From assembly GCF_041296385.1 (NCBI RefSeq), contig NC_091016.1, positions 11,381,997 to 11,445,996 of the forward strand: DNA of 64,000 nucleotides, read 5' to 3'. This document shows, in pieces, positions 36,666 to 50,213 of the stretch; the first letter of the stretch is position 1; every line of letters starts with the position of its first letter. The notes below the pieces were generated by a model. It was not told the DNA's origin. It saw nothing but the letters and a program-made list of their open reading frames with translations, and did not search any database. Source of the stretch: Aphelocoma coerulescens. Its lineage: Eukaryota; Chordata; Aves; Passeriformes; Corvidae. The translations under genes and the position numbers were made by a program.

Positions 36666-38606
36666 GCAGGGACCACAGGAGCTCCTGGAGGAGTATGTGG
36701 CTGGCTGTGGTGTCCTCTTCTGCCTGTGCAGGGGTGCTCCCTTTCATAGTAGCCAAAACACCTCTTCTCCTCAGCTTCAAACTACGTCATTTCCTCACAG
36801 AGCAGGAAAAGCAGGGAAAGGAAAAATTGTATTGAGGAATGACAGTGCAGAAGAGGTTACAAAAGAGAATAATTACATTCTGCAGGGCACTCCAAGGGTT
36901 GCAGCCAGGAAAAAGCGATCAAAAGGCACTTGGTGCACTTTCTGAAACCACTTTTGAGAAAGCCTGGATTCTGCATGGTGGAGCCAACCTTTACTTCACT
37001 GTCACCTCCTGACTCCAGGTTTAAGGACCCGCAGCTAGTTTTAAAGAATTTTCTTGATTCAGACTTTCTTAATTTAGGTCAGATTGATTTTCAGCTTAGT
37101 TCATGCACTGCATGTAGGACAGCAGCACTGACACTAGTCTGCCTCCCTTCCTTCCCAGAGCTGTGATACCATTTTTGTTCTGGGAAACTGCTCTTCAGCT
37201 GAGATTCTGGCAACAATTTTGAGTGAAAGTATTTCACTACCTCTGGATCTAGTGGGGCCCAGAAGAACTGCTCAGAAGGAGCAGAGAAAGCTGAAGTAAA
37301 CTTTTACTCTAAGCTCTATGGCATGAGGGAAGTCTCCAACAGCTCCTGCCATGATTACCATGACTTGAATGCTTTCAGTTGGTTTGGGGCTCATCTATAT
37401 AAAAATGTCTGGGTTTAGAAATGGAGTACAGGTGAAGAGCAAAATAAATTACATAAAAGACAGGGCAGTAGGTGTCTCTTCAATGAGTGGGATGTTATGG
37501 TGGATTTCCTGTAACATGGAAACAGGGTAATCTGTACCAGTAATTCTGTGAGAGAAAATGCATATTTTAATTTTCCAAGCAGTTGTTTCAAGTTGAGTGA
37601 GGACCTATTTAGATAAAATTTGAGTGGGAAAAAGGCTGTGGAGAATGAAGTGGAAGTATGGTGAGTTATAGTAAAGGTCAGAAGCTGGCTTTTAAGTGCA
37701 GAATCACTTTGGAGACAAGGGGGTGTATTTTCAGCATATGCTGCAGGCTTAGTTTAAGACCTCATCCTGCTTACTCGGTTTCCCTAAACTTTACCTCCAC
37801 AGGTGTATATGAAAGCACTTCTAATCTGTCCATATGGAGTACACTGAAACTTATTGTCTGTAAAGCAAATTTGCATCTTTAAAAGGGAAATACATGAAGT
37901 TAGAGGTGAAGCTGCTACAAGTGGTGCTTTATGACTCCAAATGTGTTTGGGCATTAGCACAAGTATTCACACATTTACAAGAAGTCTCTTCTGTGTTAGA
38001 GTGAGTCAAGGCTACATTTCAACAAAAATAATAACTTTACCTTTTAGTTGAGTCTTCCCATACAAACCAAATTCAGCAGATTTTTCTGCAGGTGGTATTT
38101 TCTCACAGTCCCCACATATGTGGAGACATGTTTTGTGAAATAAATTAACTTAAAATCAACAATTGGAGAAATCTTTAGCCTGTGAGCACCTCTGTTCTCT
38201 TGGGATGTATCAGATATTTATCGCTTGTCTGGAAGCAGCAACTGTACTAATGGAATCACTACAAAGGATGTTATATAAAGATGGATTGTGTAGTACATAT
38301 CTCCTTAAAGGACCAGTGAGTTGTGGAGTAGGATGGAAGTCTGGTGCTGGATGACTGCCCAGGGGCATAAGAAATGGTCCAAAATTACAAGTGATGACAG
38401 AGAGAATAATTAAATTAGAAGATTCAGCATCATGTGCACATCTCTCTTCTTTGTATTGCACAGACACAGCCAAAAGTTTTGCAATCTTAAAGATGATCTG
38501 GGCCTGATTCCCACTTAAACTAAAACCCTTTTTATACCACAGAGAGGGTGCAAATATAACTTAGATCTACTCTGGTTATCACCTCAAAGATTGATGGTGG
38601 CCTTTG

Positions 38607-38812
38607 TAATAAGTAGAAATCACTCCACAAAAAGACTTTTACTATTGAGGAAGAAGAAGAAGGCCAGTTTGTTTTTTTTCCAAGCATAATGTTTTAAGAA
38701 AGTCGAATAATAAGTAATAAGTAGAAATCACTCCACAAAAAGACTTTTACTATTGAGGAAGAAGAAGAAGGCAGGTTTGGTTTTTTTCCAAGCATAATGT
38801 TTTAAGAAAGTC
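38607..38812 (+). repeat. Tandem duplication, period 108 bp
   Basis: The copies are 38607-38714 and 38715-38812; the second lacks the last ten or so bases. They differ at a few positions only, for example GGCCAGTTTG against GGCAGGTTTG and one base in a T run. The duplicated unit contains a GAAGAAGAAG tract and a poly(T) stretch, plausible slippage sites. Confidence 0.95.
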
Positions 38813-41232
38813 ATATCTGCAGTACTTGGCAAAGGAATATAAGATAAAGTTTGTGCAAGTCACAGTTTTCCTAATTTTGCAGTTAGGGAGGATCTGCAGT
38901 CGATAATGACCTATGTACACAAGGCCCAGTTTTCTTTTCTGCCACAGGGTATGCGGTTTACACCCAGACTGAGGGGTGATTATTCTGATTGATTTGGAAA
39001 GGCTGATCATTTATTTGACCCATGTAACTGGTGAGACAGCAAAGTGCAAAATTTACCCACAAGTTTACCCACAGTTTACCCACTGATAAAGTGTCCCTGT
39101 GGTTTGCAGTCTCTGCAGATCTACTGGAAAGACTAATGTATGCGGTTATAGCCCAGCTCCAGGGAATTTCTTTCTTACAGAGATCTTTGATTTTGTAACT
39201 GAAGTGACTGTCCTGCCATCTTGCAAGACATTGAAGAAAATATAATTTGCTTTGTCTTTTTTGGTATTATGTAGAGAATAAGAAGCAGTTTTTCATTCCT
39301 TTGGAAACTTCTTAAGATTTCAGAAATGCTCTTGGCTCTCATGCTGGCTCATCTAAGCAGTGGAAAAAAAATTGGAATCTGAGAATAGCCTGCCCTGTGA
39401 TAGTGTAGATCCTGATATGGCCCTCCTGCCAAACTGAAGAGAAAGTAGAGGTGTGAACCAGTTTGCTCGTTCTTGAGACAGTGCACAGAATATCAAGATA
39501 TGCAAGGCTTTTTCCTCTGTCTCAGTGTTTCCCCTTAATAAGTTCTATCCTGGGGCAAAAAAATCTTTTCAAAGAGGGCACAATCCCAAGAAAATCTCTG
39601 TTTTACCAAATTGGCATTTTCCACTGTAGACCATCCATACTCAGCATTGATTTTACATTGCAGCCTGACCAGCTCACTTGCATTTCAAAGTAGAAGCTAG
39701 AGGAGCTATTGATTGCTTAGCTGAGTAGGTTGAATATGATCTGCAGTCTCCTCTTACACATTGATTCCTTGTCTCTTTGCTTTCTGCTTCCTGAATGCCA
39801 CTGAACTGTGAGAGGCCTGCTAAATGGACAAAAATATTGATTTCCTTTCCCCTTCTTTTATTTTCGAAAGCTCCTTATTTACCAAGAACTGAACTAATAT
39901 CAGGAAAACAAAAGGTCACAAAAAAAGGCAGAAGGATGGTAGTTTTTGTGTATTTTTTTAAAAACGTGAACTTGGTTGAAACTGAAGTCCTTTAGGTTGT
40001 GTTTCCATCAAGAAAGGTTATTTGCCTGTGTGAAACCTTTGAACTCAGGCTGTTCAGCTTCATACTGTACTATTGTCTGATTGATGATGAACTGGGGTGG
40101 TTTCCCAAATGGCTGTACCTCTGGTGTTACGATTTTCTGTGATTATTGCAGAGAAGTTAATGAGCAGTCCCAGCTATGCCAGATTTTCATGTGGAATGCA
40201 ATCAGTAAGTCTTTTGTAAGAGTTTATTGTACAGTGTTTTGTCCCTGTTTTGTTCACCCACAAGTGTGACACTTTGCAACACCAAGTTCAGAGGAACAGA
40301 GCAAAAGTTCAAGGAACACAAGCAGGAGTCAAGTAAAAATGAAAAGACGTGCCAAGAGGGGTCACTGGGGACAGCATGAATGTCCAGAGACTTTAGTATC
40401 TGCTTAGGATCTGTGTAAGCTTAAAAGTGTTTGGGCAGGCAAATGGGGCTGGTTTGCCCCAAAACTAGAACTGATCCAGAACATACAAGTGTAATACTAA
40501 AAAAACTCTGCAGGTCCTTGATATCCAGTGACATTGTTTCAACTAGTAACAAAACAAAAAAGTAAAAGCAAGGTAGAGGGATGGCTAAAAACAATGGAAA
40601 AGAGATCTATTTTACAGGGAACATTACTTTTCCTAGAAATCAAAGCAATTCTCATGCAGTCTGTGCTTGTCATTATGAAAATAGCCATTTAAAAATACAT
40701 AAGCCAAGAGTGATACAAGTATTTTATGGAAAGAGATGCATTTTTCCTTTAATGAAATCTTTGAGATTGCAAAAAAAAATTAAATTCTTTATCTGTCCTT
40801 TGCTTAGAAGTGGTGGGGAAAGTTGTGTTGATAAACTTCCAAGTTTCTAAGGATTTGTGCTCTAATAGCTGCTATATCTTTGCTATAGGGCGAGTCCCTG
40901 TACAAAACACTCCACAGGGGTTAATGGATACAGCTAGAAGTGATACTTGGAGAAGTTGTTATGAATAATCCTCCAGAAACACCTATGTTTAGCAACAGGG
41001 ACTTGTTGCTAGGTATGGAGAGATCCATGAGAGCCTTTGAAAGTCATTAGTTTGCTTGAGAGGACCCAGCTCTCATTTTATTAGTAAGTATTGGATGTCA
41101 GTGACATTCACAAGCCCCCTGATATCCCTGCTTGTGTTTTCTGGGCCACATAACAGACTCATAAAGTTTGAAATTGAGCAGATAGACCCAACTCTGTCAC
41201 AACAAAAGGCATCAGTTTTCTGCATTGCTCTA

Positions 41233-42300
41233 TGTAATGGGTTGACCCTGGCCAGATGCCAGGCACCCACCAAATCCACTCTCTCACTCCCCTGCGGCAC
41301 AAGGGAGAGAAAATATAATGAAGGGTTCATGGGTTGAGATAAGAACCGGGAGAGATCAGTCATCAAATACCATCACAGGCAAAACAGGCTGTAATTAGAG
41401 ATATGAATTGAATTTATTACACTAACAAAATCAGAGCAGGATAATGAGAAGTAAAATGAACCCTTAAAAAACCTTCCCCCCAACCCACTCCCCCCTCCTT
41501 CCCAGCTCTACCTCCTACTCCAGCGGCGCAAGGAGACAGGGAATGGGGTTATGGTCAGTTCATTACCCGTGGTTTCTCCCACTGTTCAAGGAGAGGAGTT
41601 ATTCCCCTGCACCACTGTGGGGGCCCTCCTACAGGAGACAGTTCTCTGCAAACTTCCAGCGTGAGTCCATCTCATGAGCAATGGTTCCCTGCAAACTGCT
41701 ACAATATGAGTCCATCCCATGGGCAGCAGTCCTCCCAAAACTGCTGCAGCGTGGGTCACTCTTCCATGGGGTGCAGTCCTCCAAGGACAGGCTGCTCCAG
41801 TGTGGGTTCCTCTCTCCGTGGGCCTCCCATGGGTTCACAGCCTCCTCTCAGGCCTCTACCTGCTCTGGTATGGGTCTCCTCCATAGGCTGCAGGTGGATC
41901 TCTGCATCCCCATGGATCCCCATGGGCTGCAGAGAACAGCCTGCTTCACCATGGTCTATACCACAGGCTGCAGAGGAATCCTAGCTCTGGTGCCTGGAGT
42001 ACCTCCTGCTCCTCCTTTTCCACTGACCTTGGTGTTTGCAGAGTTGTTCCTCTCACATACTCTCACCCCACTCTTTTCTGGCAATTACAACTGCACAATA
42101 ACTTTTTTTTCCTTTCTTCTTAAATGTGTTATCACAGAAGCATCACCACCATTTCTAACTGGCCTAGCCTTGGCCAGTGGCAAGTCTGTCTTTGGAGCTG
42201 CCAGGGCTTGTCTCTGCCAGACATAGTGGAAGCTTCTAGCAGCTTCTTGCAGAAGCCACCCCTGCAGCGCCACTGCTGCCAAAACCAGGCCATTCAAACC
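41233..42300 (-). repeat. LTR 'B', same family as LTR A; no target-site duplication seen
   Basis: It starts TGTAATGGGTTGACC. From 41303 to 42300 it matches LTR A (20184-21181) with no gap and four substitutions by eye. The first 70 bp differ clearly from A in sequence and length. The left flank (CTCTA) is not repeated at the right edge (AAATAGG, ACTGG). That is unlike a simple solo LTR and suggests that one end was replaced or lost. Confidence 0.88.
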
Positions 42301-44100
42301 AAATAGGACTGGCTGAGTGGCATTTAGCAGCCTCACCACCCCTGGTTATTGGTTCATTTATAGAAATGAGCTGTCCCCATTGCCATTTAAAAGTGATTCA
42401 GTTTTGCTTGGTTCATCTGATTTGTTGCAGTTCAAGTAGATCTGTACTTTCTTTTTGCTAGTGAAGGGCTGCAATGTTACTCCTTTTATTTTGTGGTGGA
42501 GAGTCACAGGAAACTTGCTTACTTTGTGGCCTTTAACAAAAATGTAGAATGTGAGATGGGTGCTCCTCTCTGACATTGTATTTCTCTAATATATATGTCT
42601 CTCATGATATGCAGATGGAGTGGACAGTAAAAGCCTTTATGTTTACTTAGAAATCAGAGGTAAAAGATACACTCAGTAACTCTGTATTGGCTTTAGCAAC
42701 AGAGGGATGTCATTTATGGATAATACCCCTAAAAGCTCCTGGAGGTACATGTTGTCCCATTCTCATTATTTTCTAAAGGGTTGGGTGTGCAGATCACTGG
42801 CTCAGTTGAACTTTTCTGTCTCTCTCTTTTGTTGCCCCCATGTTTCTTTGGCTATCAGAAATTAATGCTGCCAACAGTCAGGACAGTTTTCCACTATCTG
42901 AAGGTGGTTTATTTGGTGATGCCTTTGTGCATCTGGACACACTGTTCCAAACCACCTTCAAGGGATGTTGATCTTCAGTAAAGTTTATAGGGCCTAAGTC
43001 CAACCACCAGCCTGACTTTAAAAATACAGGCTATCAGTTTCCACTTCTTACTTCACCTTCAGGAACAGCCCTGTATTGACCCTGAGGTTTTAGAGAAAAA
43101 ACAACCATTACTTCCTTTGATTGATCAGCTCACTGCTATGTGTTTTTTTTGGTTTTAAAAAAAAATCCCCCAACATGGCTGTTTGATGTCATCAGTTGGG
43201 ACTGCCTTCTTCCTCTGGAATTTAATTCAAATTCTCCTGTTTTGAAGTTCTTGATATTTGAGGTTCAAGTTGTGGGTACTGTTTCACTTTTGTACACCCA
43301 CTGGAATAATTTAGTAAATCTGTCATTTATGTGCCATATAACAGAGTAATTTAACTGCAGGATCTCATCAGTGCAATTAACCCTGTTCCTTTAAAATGAG
43401 GAACTGATTTTCTTGGCGTTCATAGGAGCAGAGAGCACAGTAGAGTGCTGCAGTTTCTGGCCCTTCCAGAGCAGTACTGCAGCCAATTGATTATTTTGTT
43501 AACTGGTTTTGCATTGGTATCCTGCTGGTTTATTATCATATAAGTGACTTTATGTACCATGCATAAGTACAAGTATAGTAAAAATCAATGCTTGAAACCT
43601 TTTTTTCTTGTAAAGATCTTAGCATCCATGGGCTCCCCTTGATACATGACCTTCATTCTGCTTGCAACAAGCTAGTAACTTTTTCATGGTTTAGTCCTGT
43701 GCTAATAAAGCAGGTGCTGAGAACCTGATCGGTACTTAATCTTGTATCCTAATGAAAAAGGAAGAAATTAATTAAAAATGAAATAAACAAAAGGCTATTA
43801 TTGTAAATAAATAAACCTAAGTTTGAGATGGTAAAATTCATGCTATTTGGTAAGAAAATCTTGTTGCTTCATTGGGTTCTAATAAATATCATACTTTACA
43901 GGCTTGAATCATTTCGTGACTGTTATCAAAAGCCTGAGTCCTATGAATGCTGGTTTTTCTGCTTCAGTTAGAGAAACAAGGATTTAAAAGATGGTTGCAT
44001 TGTGTGTGGGATTGAGGGCTGGGTTCCAGGTCTGAATGTCACACAAACAGATGGGATTATGGATGTTACAAGATGAGAATGTTTTGCAATACTTTTCTAC

Positions 44101-46098
44101 TGTGAAAAACGAGGTTCACTCTCCTGTGAGAATTTAAAGGGTTTAATATAAAGACAATAAGAGACACATAAAATAAAGCAAAGGGGTAACGGCCGGGTGC
44201 CTTGGCACTCTGCCAAGAGCACACCTGATGCCAGAGGTGAGTCCTTTTTATACCATTTTTACTGTCTGTTCTCTATTCATATTCAAACTTTTCCTGGAGC
44301 TGTTCTGCATGGCCACTCCTTGGTTCCGCCTTTTTAGAGCATGCGTAGTCTTCTGCCTTGCGGTTTTATTTCTTTTGATTCTTGGGGTTGGGCCCGCTAG
44401 GTAAGAGTCGATGGTAGGGTGGATCTCTTAATTCTCCAGACAGTCAGGGCTGATTGCAGCTTTGGGCCTCTTCGTCTCTCCGGGCAGAGCGGTGATAATG
44501 GCTCTTGGATTCTCCTGGCCGCCCGTTCTCCGGGCGGAGTAGCCTTTAGGCCCTTTTGTTCCCTGGACAAAGTGTTGATTAGCAGCTTCTTGGGCCTCAT
44601 CCTCTGTTCATTTGGAGGTTATCTTACTTGCTGTAGTGGTTTGGTCTAAAATACTCATTACTGTTTATCTTCTGTGAGATAAGAATTAGGAGAAATGCAA
44701 AGCAGGCACCAACTTGAATGAATATAAAGGAGTTTATTAACAGACCTAAAAGAAGAAAAGAAAAAAAAAAAAAAATTATACCACCTTCAGAACTCTCCTC
44801 CTCCCCCCACCTTCCTCCCTTCTCCCACTGACAATGTAAAAAGACAACCCTTAAGATGTTCAGTCTGTTTACCACTTCCATAATAACCTTGTTCAGTCCA
44901 TTTAGAAAGAGAAGTCTCTTCTTGCTCGTGCTATGAAAACAGTATCACACCGAGACAGCCACCCACTTCCAAATATTGTTCAGTCTATTTAGGAAGAGGA
45001 GTTTCTCTGCTCGCAATGTGAGTCCCTTCCCCCGACTTGCAGCTTTTCCCGCAACTGCTTTCGAGGGTCCACTCTTGAAGTTTTTTGGGGTACAGTTTTA
45101 AGGTTGAGCTGTTCAGAAACAAAGAAACAGAGGCCCTTCTCCTTCCCTGGGAGCAAAGGGTCTTCCTCATCTTCATCATTAGAACTATCTCTGGGAGCAT
45201 CTCTAGGAATTGAGGTTTTTCTCCTTTCCCATTTGGAGCAAAAGTCCTCATCTGGTTCATCTGGTTCATCTCTCTCTGTCCAAACTTCTCATGAAATTAC
45301 AGCTGCATCAGCATTTGCCTATCTCAGCGCAGGTGCTTTTGCTTACGAGTTGAACACTCCACCCCCCATATCTCCATGAAATTACAATGGGATACTCTGA
45401 CATATCATAGCTTCACAACAGAATTTCAGCTTTAAGCATCTCCTCTTTCTCTTCCCTCAGGTTTTCAGCTCTTCACAGCGATAAAAGGGTTAATCTCACC
45501 TCGGCCTTGCAGCTGGAATGTGGCTTATCGCTGTTGGTCACCTGACCTCTGCCGGACAGAGGTGCCGCTTTGCTGAAATCTTGGCCGCAGTGGAGGGGGG
45601 TGGTTCCGAGCCCCCCGCCCTGGCCGCCCACAGCAAGGCAGTAGGGGGGGGGAGTTCCACGGCTGGAACAGGCTCATGGCTCCAGGCTGGCTGTGGCCCG
45701 GCCCGGCCTGGCCCAAGCAGGGCCTGGCCAGGCCTGCTGGCCCCCGCACGGGGCCTGCAGCCACCTGTCCCAGCGCCGGAAACGAGAGAGAGCTTGGGGG
45801 GAAGTTTGTCTATTCTTAAGTGTGTATCACAGAGGCAGTCACAACTTTAAGTGGCTTAAAGAATTGTCCATATTCAGACTGGCCAGCTGATAGGTTCTAT
45901 CAGGTCCCAGAGGAAGCTGTAAGCACTCCTTAGCAAGGATATCCCTTCCGGGACCATGCTTGCTAACCTATGACACTTGCTCACACTTGCTAACATTCTT
46001 GCTAAAAAGAGAGAAAACTACATCCACGCAGCAAAAAGCATTTCTAACATTATATAATATCTACCTTTATACTTTGTGAGAAGCCAATATTATAATAT
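44101..46098 (-). repeat. Composite LTR-derived block
   Basis: The outer ends are TGTGAAAAACG (44101) and TTTATAACA (46098), flanked by a 4-bp direct repeat CTAC. At the minus-strand 3' end an LTR-like order is seen: TATAAAAA (44252-44245), a polyadenylation-type ATTAAA (44147-44142), then the TTTTTCACA end. A second TG start at 44633 (TGTAGTGGTTTGG) and a CA end near 45421 or 46098 suggest a nested or chimeric LTR. The 45540-45800 part is very GC-rich (CCCGGCCCGGCCTGG). Confidence 0.6.
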
Positions 46099-46174
46099 AT
46101 GTTTATAACACTACTGTTGGACATGCAGACGTTCTCTATTGCATGTGTTTTTGAAACCGTGATGTGGTACTTAA

Positions 46175-46796
46175 TGTCTTTTGCCTTGGTTTAAGACAAA
46201 TTTAGGAGGAAACGTCCTGAAGTGAACAGGATGTTTTCTGAAGAAAAGGCAGGTTTCGGCACTCCCTCCCCCACCAATTACGAAAGGAATTTTCTTGTAT
46301 GAAAGTGAAAAAAACCTATTTATTTAACAAAGTGCCAGCAGGGCACAGGAAAAATATGAGTAATGTCAGATAATAAACTTCCTCGATGCGGAGAAAGCTG
46401 GTGGATTTAGAGTTCCCTCTGTAGCTGGCTCGGCCCCTCCTGAGGTTGGGATGCGGCGTCCCCGCAGCCTGCCTGCCAGCCCACGGGGTCCGACGATCTG
46501 GTTCTCAGATCACAGCTAGGCCGAACAGTTCCAGGGGAGGAAGAAGTTCCGGAGGATTTCGGTATGCCGGTATGCAGTCCTGGGAAAAAAACCTCTTGCC
46601 TCAGCTAACGGGCTAGCTAAAAGCAGGAAGCTGCTGCCTCGGCTCTGCAGCGGTGAGAACGCGGGGGAGTGTGTGTGCAGTGTCCTTGAACACAAACTGT
46701 GCTGAGGAATTCGCCTGGCTTCCCCCCTCCTTTCCTAGGACCCAGCTTACAGCTGACAGGATCCATTTCTCGGCATGAAGCAGACAATAGGGGAAC
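46175..46796 (-). repeat. Probable LTR, GC/CpG-rich
   Basis: The sequence runs from TGTCTTTTGCCTTGG to GGGGAACA. It is GC- and CpG-rich in the middle, with an antisense AATAAA-type site (CTATTTATTTAAC, about 46317). The contrast in composition with the flanking intron and the similarity of layout to the other avian LTRs are the evidence. No target-site duplication was found. Confidence 0.4.
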
Positions 46797-49600
46797 ACAG
46801 TATGGTCATAAAATCACTCCAAGACACCTCAGCATTACTGATGTCCAGGGGAGGCCTACTCTCCTTTCAGAAGAAAACCATGAAATAGAAGCAGAATCAG
46901 AAGCAGTCCCTCTCCTGATCTAGACTAGTTATGAAAGCAGGAACTTCCTTCTCAGAAGGAAAAGCATTTTTCTAATGTAGGTACCCAGTTGGCTAGAAGA
47001 CTAGGATTTTGCTGAATCATCTGTGTGCAGCCCTAAATGGGCAGTTTTCCACCCGGATCACTGGATTTGCATTATCATTTTCCAAGTTTGTTCTTTGGGG
47101 ATCTTTTTTTCTGGAGTAGATGGATGTTACCTGTTCTTGGGTTCATTGCTTTCTAAACACATATTTGTGAGGAGAAAGGCAAGTTCTTACCTTGAGCTGG
47201 TTAAGATCATGTTACAAGGCAACTGACTGAAGCAATTTGTAGCTCATGGAAAAAACTACCAAGACCTTTTCCAAAACGTTCAACTTTTTTTTTTTTTTTT
47301 TGACAAAAATGCGTAATCTTTTCCGGATTCAATTGTGTGACTTACTGTCATTTGCAAAAATGAGGAAACCCCCTTTGTTTTTGTAGTGAAGAAGAGGTCC
47401 TAGAATTTCTGAGACTGTTCTGTCTGTGGATGGTGACATCCTGTATGCCCTTTCTCCAAGTGAAACGTTCAGAAAAAAGCCTGCAGAGTGCTTTCAGTTC
47501 AGCAAAGATTATGCCTCTTTGAGGAGTGTATTTCCTTGTCTCAGGAAATTTTAATGTTTTACAAAAAATACATTATGTTGTATTGTGAAGATGGAACAAA
47601 TCAGACAAACGAGATGATACTGAACAGGGAAGACAGCCTGTGCTATTTCTGCAAATTGCTCCCCCTCTTCCTCCCCGTTGTCTTAAAGACAAGCCAGGGC
47701 TCCCCAGCATTGCTTTTTAATTAGTAAAAATCCTTTTGTACTAAATCCTAATTCAGTGCCTTAATGCAGCAGGTCCTGCAGAGCCAGCAAGCTTATGTGG
47801 GAGCACAAATGCCTGGAATCTTTTTCTCTTGCATCCCTGTGAATGAGGCTAGTCTTCTGTTCCTAATTATGTTCTGTGGTGACAGCTTGGGGTTTGCAGT
47901 GGCGAGCAGAGAGGCAGGGGTGAGACTGGGGAGGGGGGAGGCAGAGTGACAGGTGATCGCTCTGTCTCCATGGCATCACTGAGCTTTATCTTAGAACTGT
48001 CAAACACTGTGATTTCTTTACTGTATACAGCGACCTGGTGCCACAAAGTACACCTTGTATGGGTCCTGCTTAGTCATTGTCCTCTTAAGAGGTTATTTCA
48101 TATTAGGTTTTTTCTTTACTTTCAATCCATTCCACTTCTAAAGAACCTGCACTAGTGTTGGGAACACACATATAAATGAAAACACCAGTTCAGTATTTTA
48201 CCATTTGGGGCCTTTAGTTAAGGAGTTAAAATTCATACAAGTAGATTGTTAGAAACCTTTGACACTGTCTTTTCAGGCCATGCTGTGCCCCATCCTGCTC
48301 ATTGTGAATTGGTATTAGGTTTTTGGGGTTATAATGAAACAATAGAGCTGTGAGGAAAACAGCTTTTAGCCCCCATCAGTTAGATCCCAGTTTCATCTCT
48401 GTCTTAAGACACCTCACCAAGCACTGTCTTTTATGCTCCTGCTTTAATTAACTGAGACAGAAAGACGCCTCCAAGAATGATTCAACTGACCTAAGATCTG
48501 ATTGAACCTTTGGATGAATTTCTCCTCTGTTGATTTTGACTGACACTATATAGATATATATATATATAGGTTGCTATGACACAGCAGTGTAACTCATATG
48601 TATGCATTTTTAATCCAAAATGCCAAAGCCACATATGTAGAAGTGGTTCTCTGAGTTATTATATTTATTTAATAACCATAGATTCTTTTCAAGAACATGC
48701 CTAAGTAAATGTTAGGGGTCTTACTGCTTTCTTGCTGCACCTAAACATGTACTTAATTTATGGTTTTAAGCATTTCTCTTTGATCAAGAAGGCTAGATTT
48801 TTTCTTTTCCTTTTTTTTTTTTTTTTTACAATTAAATGTTGGTACTCTTCATGCTATCTTGTTTCCAGGTGTTAGGCTGAAGAGTACAAAATGAGTATGC
48901 CAAAGATGACAGCACTTTTGCAAGGTCTGTGAATATGTTAGTAAATGTTACAACTCTAGTTACAACCACTGAGTCTTCTCCTTTAGGAATGCTCTTTTAC
49001 ATGGGTACAAATAAGGTGATTATGGTCTGACATTTGAAGTTCCTTCCTCCAAAGATATATGCATGTTTAACTTATATTCTGCAGTGCTTCCTTAAATGTT
49101 TTGTGGATTTCCAGTACGTAAAGAAAAGCATTTCTAAAAAACTGTGACGACTTGTGTTTCATAACCTGTATTTTCATATCCTACACTTCAGCCAGTGTGG
49201 TCAGTTTAGTGGCTTTTTTGCTATACAGTTTTTTCTTGCCAGTATATTTATTTATCACTTATTTATTGGAAGGATAATGCATGAAAGTAGATCACTTTAC
49301 AGGACATTTTTGAGAGCCTCAGAATTATGATGAAAGCTCACAACACCAGGTTTTTTTCTCCCAGAAAATTTCTTTGGTAGTGTCCCGTCCTGCTGTAAAA
49401 AGGGGAGTTGGGGGGGATTCTTTTTGATAGATTTCTCGGACGAAAATAAAGCGCAAATGCAGCATTATATCGTTCATTGATAAAAAAGGGTAAGTGTTCC
49501 TACTGAAAGAGGATACAAAAGAGAGCAGAGAGGGGAAAAAGAGATACGGAGAAAGAAACAGAAGACAGGGACAGCGTTACTGCAAGAACCCTGGGCACTA

Positions 49601-50210
49601 TGTCGTTGTCAGCTCAGCAGATGGAGCATGCATGTCGCAAGCTGCGATGAGTCCGCATGGCTCCCATGGTGGGCTAGGCATGATTTCCAAGCAGCAGCAG
49701 GCTCCGTGTCCCTTCCGTCAGCGGAGAACAGGCTGCTGTACCTACAGACTGTCAGGAAAACGAATCCACAAACACCAGAGGTTTGTGTCCAAAATGGAGA
49801 CAGAGGAGTCTTGTTACTTTATTTGAATAAAGGGAGAGGCCATGGGGCATTTCCCCTGGGGTCTCTCAAATTTTTGGAGGGCGCAGCCTCCTATTTCTCT
49901 TAATTTCTTGACCGCATTTCCCTCTCTCTTTCCCCATTGGCTGAGGTACTTGAGAGGTACAGACTTCCCGAAACGCCTAAGACTCCCTTCTAATGTATAA
50001 CCCCGCCTTTATATTAATTCTTATGGTTCTTCTCATTGTTTCTTTCATCTCTCAATATCCAACTTCATTTATCAGCAGACCTATAGTTTATTTGTAAAGA
50101 CAAATCTCTTTCTTTCCATTCATCAATCAGTGGAATCCTTCCCATTGTTTCTTTTATCTCTCAGTACTAGTTTTATCTTCCAGCAGGCCCACAGCTTGTT
50201 TGTAAAGACA
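49601..50210 (-). repeat. Probable class II LTR with duplicated U3 segment
   Basis: On the minus strand it starts TGTCTTTACAAACAAGC at 50210. It has two diverged 72-bp copies (50139-50210 and 50031-50102, offset 108 bp), a TATAAAG (50014-50008), a CCAAT near 49940 and AATAAA (49823-49818), followed by a U5-like end in GACA near 49601. The right edge is better supported than the left; no target-site duplication was found. GC-rich sequence continues on the right. Confidence 0.55.
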
Positions 50211-50213
50211 AGT

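Noticed and set aside
48552..48570. TATATA-rich run as a possible promoter
   Set aside because: A simple AT microsatellite with no other promoter elements or downstream exon.
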